Shown here: positions 17,176 through 18,893 of the stretch, piece after piece
Layout of the letters: the number at the start of each line of letters is the position of its first letter
Numbering within the stretch: position 1 is the first letter of the stretch
NCBI GenBank assembly: GCA_910592005.1
Contig: CAJVPP010001614.1
Span: 1-18,893, forward strand
Direction: 5' to 3'
DNA length: 18,893 nt
Source: Funneliformis mosseae
Lineage: Eukaryota; Glomeromycota; Glomeromycetes; Glomerales; Glomeraceae
The notes under the pieces: model-generated
Told to the model about the DNA's origin: nothing
The model's database searches: none
The model's input: only the letters and a program-made list of their open reading frames with translations
Translations under genes and position numbers: made by a program

Positions 17176-18893
17176 TTATTGACATTTGAATTGTTTAATA
17201 TCACAATTATGATTATGGTTTATATCCCATCCAGTACTTTCTATATCAGTTGAACATATATCAAAGGTATCTCGAAGAAACTTAAGTTCTTTTATTTGGC
17301 TATCTGTGGCAGCTATTACACAGCTATTAGTATTATTTCCGATTATTGGACAATAAATATGACCAGAATCACCACAAGGTTGTCCGCAAAATGAAGGTTT
17401 TGGATCACATATTTCAACATTAAACTTTCTTAAGGTAACGCTTATTATTGATGCCGCCATATTGTTATATGTACTTTGTTTAACGGAAGTATATACGTCA
17501 TCTTCATTGCCAAGTATTTGATCATAATTCACTCCTTGATTAATAGTAAAACTAGCTAATATTGACTTGTTTGCAGTAAAAAAATTATTGTGTAATGTAT
17601 CTTCAAAATGGAATTGGAGATGTTCACTTGCAGCTGATAGATAAGATGATATATCTAAATGGTTTTGGCTAGCAAATGATTGATGAACATTTTCCATTAA
17701 ACTTGGAAGAAAGAACACATTCATCATGTTCGCCGTAAAAAATCCTGTATTATCCTCCGTATCCTCAGTATCCCTCTTTCTGGGTCGACGACGGGACCTG
17801 GTCGACCTCTTCAAAGCACCAAGGATTTGTGCAGCGTTCGAGTTTTGTGATCTTTCATATAATTTTGCGAATTTCTGCATTAAAGACGTTCCACGACGCC
17901 CTTGTAATATGATATCAATTACCTTATTTTTATACTTAATGTATTTTGCAGTAATCTTAGTTAGAGTTTTAGCGGCCGTACTTGCTATCATTTCATTTCT
18001 AACACCTATTGCTGCATTTCTGGCTAACGAACCTTCAGCTGATGCTTCTATAACATCTTCTGCAGCACCAAGTTCAGCACTAGCTTCGGAGATTTCGGAG
18101 ACGGATGATTCCACGACCTCACCTACTACTGCTGCTGTTTCCGCTGCTCCTTCGACAACTAAAGGTGCAGCTAAAACAAAAGGAGCAGCTAAAAGAGTAA
18201 TACCACCGACTGCAAAAACCATTATTTCGAGTAAGTTTGTTTTATGCGGAGGTGGCGGCGGTGGTTGCAATTGTTTTAGATTATCGGTAGTCATTTTAAT
18301 ACTTAGTTCACTAAGGGCATCATGGAACCCTCGATGGTGTCTCTCCCAATGATCGAATAGCTTGTTTGCCGAATTAATCATGTGATATGTAGCAACAGGA
18401 TAATTATCAGGACTGAACGAGCTACCTGAACCAAATTGGAGAGATGCAGCGTATGTTCCAACTTCATTGCCAGTCAAATGATCGATGCATTCGGCTACAT
18501 TTTCTGTTTTATTAATTGGCCAATTGGGTGCATCGGGATGTTTACCTGCACTGCAGTACTGTTCAGTCAGATGAGTTGGAAATACATGGTCTGGGTTAGG
18601 TACTTCCTTCTTATATGTAATTTTAGGAGTAGGAATAAGTTTCATCGTGTAATTACTTAATTTACACTGGTAATTATTATGGTTATTTTCGGTATTTGAT
18701 GAAACCGAAAGATCATCCCTCTTTATTGTCAACAAATAGCTGAAGTAACAATCATAGGTACATCCCCACATTGTAATGTTAACGGTTGTTGAGGGTGGCT
18801 CATGCTTTACAGTTTTAACTTTCTTGACAAAAAAGGACGTCGAATAAGCAGCGCCATCATCGTCAATATGGACCGCCGCAAAATCAGAAGGTA
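17176..18893 (-). CDS. secretory/membrane glycoprotein-like gene, 3' part, partial at right edge
   Basis: The minus-strand frame enters at the window edge and runs 571 codons to a TAA at 17178, uninterrupted. The methionine at 18771 is internal, since 40 open codons precede it; the true start lies outside. Numbering from that Met: a Cys- and Asn-rich ectodomain-like part (about 1-165, with N-glycosylation sequons at 40, 87 and just before residue 1), a six-proline run (170-175), a hydrophobic segment (180-206), an Ala/Glu/Ser-rich helix region (207-265), a basic stretch (279-334) ending RRRPRKRDTEDTED, which is a good Kex2-type cleavage site, then a C-terminal part with eleven cysteines from residue 455 on and sequons at 401 and 479. 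This suggests a secreted or membrane precursor that is proteolytically matured. The order loosely recalls the C-terminal part of zymocin-like, chitinase-linked fungal proteins, but no family motif confirms it, so I leave the function open. Confidence 0.75.
   Translation of the reverse strand, partial: PSDFAAVHIDDDGAAYSTSFFVKKVKTVKHEPPSTTVNITMWGCTYDCYFSYLLTIKRDDLSVSSNTENNHNNYQCKLSNYTMKLIPTPKITYKKEVPNPDHVFPTHLTEQYCSAGKHPDAPNWPINKTENVAECIDHLTGNEVGTYAASLQFGSGSSFSPDNYPVATYHMINSANKLFDHWERHHRGFHDALSELSIKMTTDNLKQLQPPPPPPHKTNLLEIMVFAVGGITLLAAPFVLAAPLVVEGAAETAAVVGEVVESSVSEISEASAELGAAEDVIEASAEGSLARNAAIGVRNEMIASTAAKTLTKITAKYIKYKNKVIDIILQGRRGTSLMQKFAKLYERSQNSNAAQILGALKRSTRSRRRPRKRDTEDTEDNTGFFTANMMNVFFLPSLMENVHQSFASQNHLDISSYLSAASEHLQFHFEDTLHNNFFTANKSILASFTINQGVNYDQILGNEDDVYTSVKQSTYNNMAASIISVTLRKFNVEICDPKPSFCGQPCGDSGHIYCPIIGNNTNSCVIAATDSQIKELKFLRDTFDICSTDIESTGWDINHNHNCDIKQFKCQ

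Noticed and set aside
17726..18352. Plus-strand frame of 208 codons rich in Ala, Ser and Thr
   Set aside because: It is antisense to the right-edge gene, across its Ala/Glu-rich region; the minus frame has a longer open length, sequons and ordered features.
1..18893. tRNA, rRNA or CRISPR array
   Set aside because: No cloverleaf-like GC-rich segment, no rRNA-like stretch and no regularly spaced short repeats were seen by eye; the only regular array is the coding 60-bp LRR repeat.

Overview
This window looks like nuclear DNA of an early-diverging filamentous fungus, most probably an arbuscular mycorrhizal fungus (Glomeromycotina, Rhizophagus-like). The grounds are very AT-rich DNA with long A/T runs, genes cut by many short GT-AG introns (66-97 nt in the main gene), a TKL-type protein kinase of the kind expanded in these fungi, and decayed Tc1 and hAT transposons in wide intergenic gaps. 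The species is inferred, not proven.

Layout. Positions 1-194 (minus): 5' exon of an unrecognised gene that leaves the window on the left. 1323-2483 (plus): an intronless gene for a coiled coil followed by eleven exact 20-residue leucine-rich repeats of the LPxLPxSL type. 2789-2873: a palindromic MITE-like element, with a diverged relative at 11143-11193. 3216-10095 (minus): a reconstructed 23-exon gene for a protein of about 1725 residues. 10096-14305: mostly non-coding, with TCACGTGA palindromes, a hAT relic, a small possible two-exon gene and other fragments. 14306-15470: a dead Tc1 element. 15580-15910: CCGGTT-rich palindromes. 17176-18893 (minus): the 3' part of a secretory or membrane glycoprotein-like gene that leaves the window on the right.

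The most notable object is the 3216-10095 gene. Joining the minus-strand fragments at GT-AG introns keeps one frame open over 5178 coding bases, with all 22 introns 66-97 nt long. The product carries four protein-kinase-like domains. The first has a degraded HRD motif (HNG) and DFD in place of DFG. The second keeps HxD but has NFL for DFG. The third and fourth keep every catalytic residue. Between the first and second lie an uncharacterised conserved-looking module, a Ser/Asn/Pro-rich linker and a predicted helical stretch. Two pseudokinase-like domains ahead of two apparently active kinases recall JAK-like or plant tandem-kinase logic, but with four domains. A two-gene alternative, split near 7000, is described in the entries.

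No operon logic applies. The LRR gene and the kinase gene converge tail to tail around the MITE-like palindrome. Nothing in the sequence ties the genes into one pathway beyond the general theme of intracellular recognition (LRR) and signalling (multi-kinase).
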